Assembly: GCF_004634215.1 (NCBI RefSeq)
Contig: NZ_SMMH01000053.1
Span: 1 to 12,851 of the forward strand
Source of the DNA: Deinococcus fonticola
Lineage (GTDB): Bacteria > Deinococcota > Deinococci > Deinococcales > Deinococcaceae
DNA: 12,851 nucleotides
Direction of reading: 5' to 3'
Each line of letters begins with the position of its first letter. Within the stretch, counting starts at the first letter, position 1. The notes under the pieces are model-generated. The model was given only the letters and a program-made list of their open reading frames with translations. It did not search any database and was not told the DNA's origin. Below, one piece after another: positions 12,675-12,851 of this stretch. The position numbers and the translations under genes were made by a program.

Positions 12675-12695
12675 GCAGCCTGAGTTTCAGGCTGC
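12675..12695 (-). terminator. Perfect 9-bp stem-loop at the end of the IS transposase gene
   Basis: GCAGCCTGA (12675-12683) pairs perfectly with TCAGGCTGC (12687-12695) around GTT. The stop codon lies in the stem. There is no T-run, but it probably ends or stabilises the transposase mRNA. Confidence 0.45.
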
Positions 12696-12851
12696 TTGTT
12701 GCAACGCTTCATGCCATACCCGCATTGCGGAGGTCTGATTCACTCGTCTTTGACTGGCTGGGACTGTGGTTCTGGTCTGGCGATGAAGATTGGCAGTGCG
12801 GGCGTGCAGAGCGAGGAATTCCTGAGTTCGTCGTCGTCTTTTGAATCCGAT
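12687..12851 (-). CDS. IS6-like transposase, C-terminal end (cut by window edge)
   Basis: The last 54 codons of a protein that begins beyond the right edge, reading RRRRTQEFLALHARTANLHR and then QTRTTVPASQRRVNQTSAMR. I recognise this basic tail from the ends of DDE transposases of Deinococcus IS elements, and the nearby terminal repeat points to the IS6 group. The catalytic residues are outside the window. It may be intact. Confidence 0.6.
   Translation of the reverse strand: MGFKRRRRTQEFLALHARTANLHRQTRTTVPASQRRVNQTSAMRVWHEALQQAA

Larger units (their letters stand above)
12632..12851. mobile_element. IS6-like insertion sequence, end portion (continues beyond the window)
   Basis: The segment at 12632-12650 begins GGTTCTGGCAACTTAACTT, similar to the GGNTCTGNNGCAA-type ends of IS6/IS240/IS257 elements. 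The transposase C-terminus (stop at 12687) lies 55 bp inside, a normal distance. IS6 elements make 8-bp target duplications, so 12624-12631 is the expected duplicate. Confidence 0.6.

Overview
The window looks like part of a mobilizable plasmid or plasmid-derived accessory region from a Deinococcus-like bacterium. Grounds for this are moderately high-GC coding sequence, several genes with no Shine-Dalgarno but a TANNNT -10 element 5-7 nt before the start codon (the leaderless pattern described for Deinococcus), and the overall style of the proteins. The host assignment is an inference; no rRNA or core marker is present. Insertion sequences lie at both edges: the first 33 codons of an IS630-like transposase run off the left end, and the tail of an IS6-like transposase with its terminal repeat runs off the right end.

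Left to right: (1) a very large PKD-repeat lipoprotein with a GH16/concanavalin-like N-terminal domain (minus strand, 111-3290), whose C-terminus may have been cut by the IS630-like element; (2) a roughly 540 bp non-coding stretch with several palindromes; (3) a 471-aa winged-helix protein, the best candidate for the plasmid replication initiator (minus, 3833-5248); (4) a 285 bp control region with an 11-bp stem-loop, a consensus promoter and an overlapping opposite promoter; (5) an unrecognised 194-aa protein (plus, 5534-6118); (6) a compact mobilization module (minus): a ribbon-helix-helix/coiled-coil accessory protein followed by a short HUH relaxase, with a candidate oriT upstream; (7) an unrecognised basic protein, and upstream of it a HigBA-like toxin-antitoxin pair with a palindromic operator; (8) a fragment of a second, excisionase-type antitoxin; (9) a secreted CAP-domain protein and, divergently, a calcineurin-like phosphoesterase; (10) a partition locus (plus): two clusters of an 8-bp phased repeat, a ParA ATPase and a small ribbon-helix-helix-like partner; (11) a small helical protein next to the IS6-like end.

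Taken together, replication, transfer, post-segregational stabilisation and partition form a plasmid maintenance backbone. The lipoprotein, CAP protein and phosphoesterase look like cargo. The most interesting parts are the 8-bp phased putative centromere before parA, the candidate oriT paired with a minimal relaxase, and the control region before the putative rep gene.
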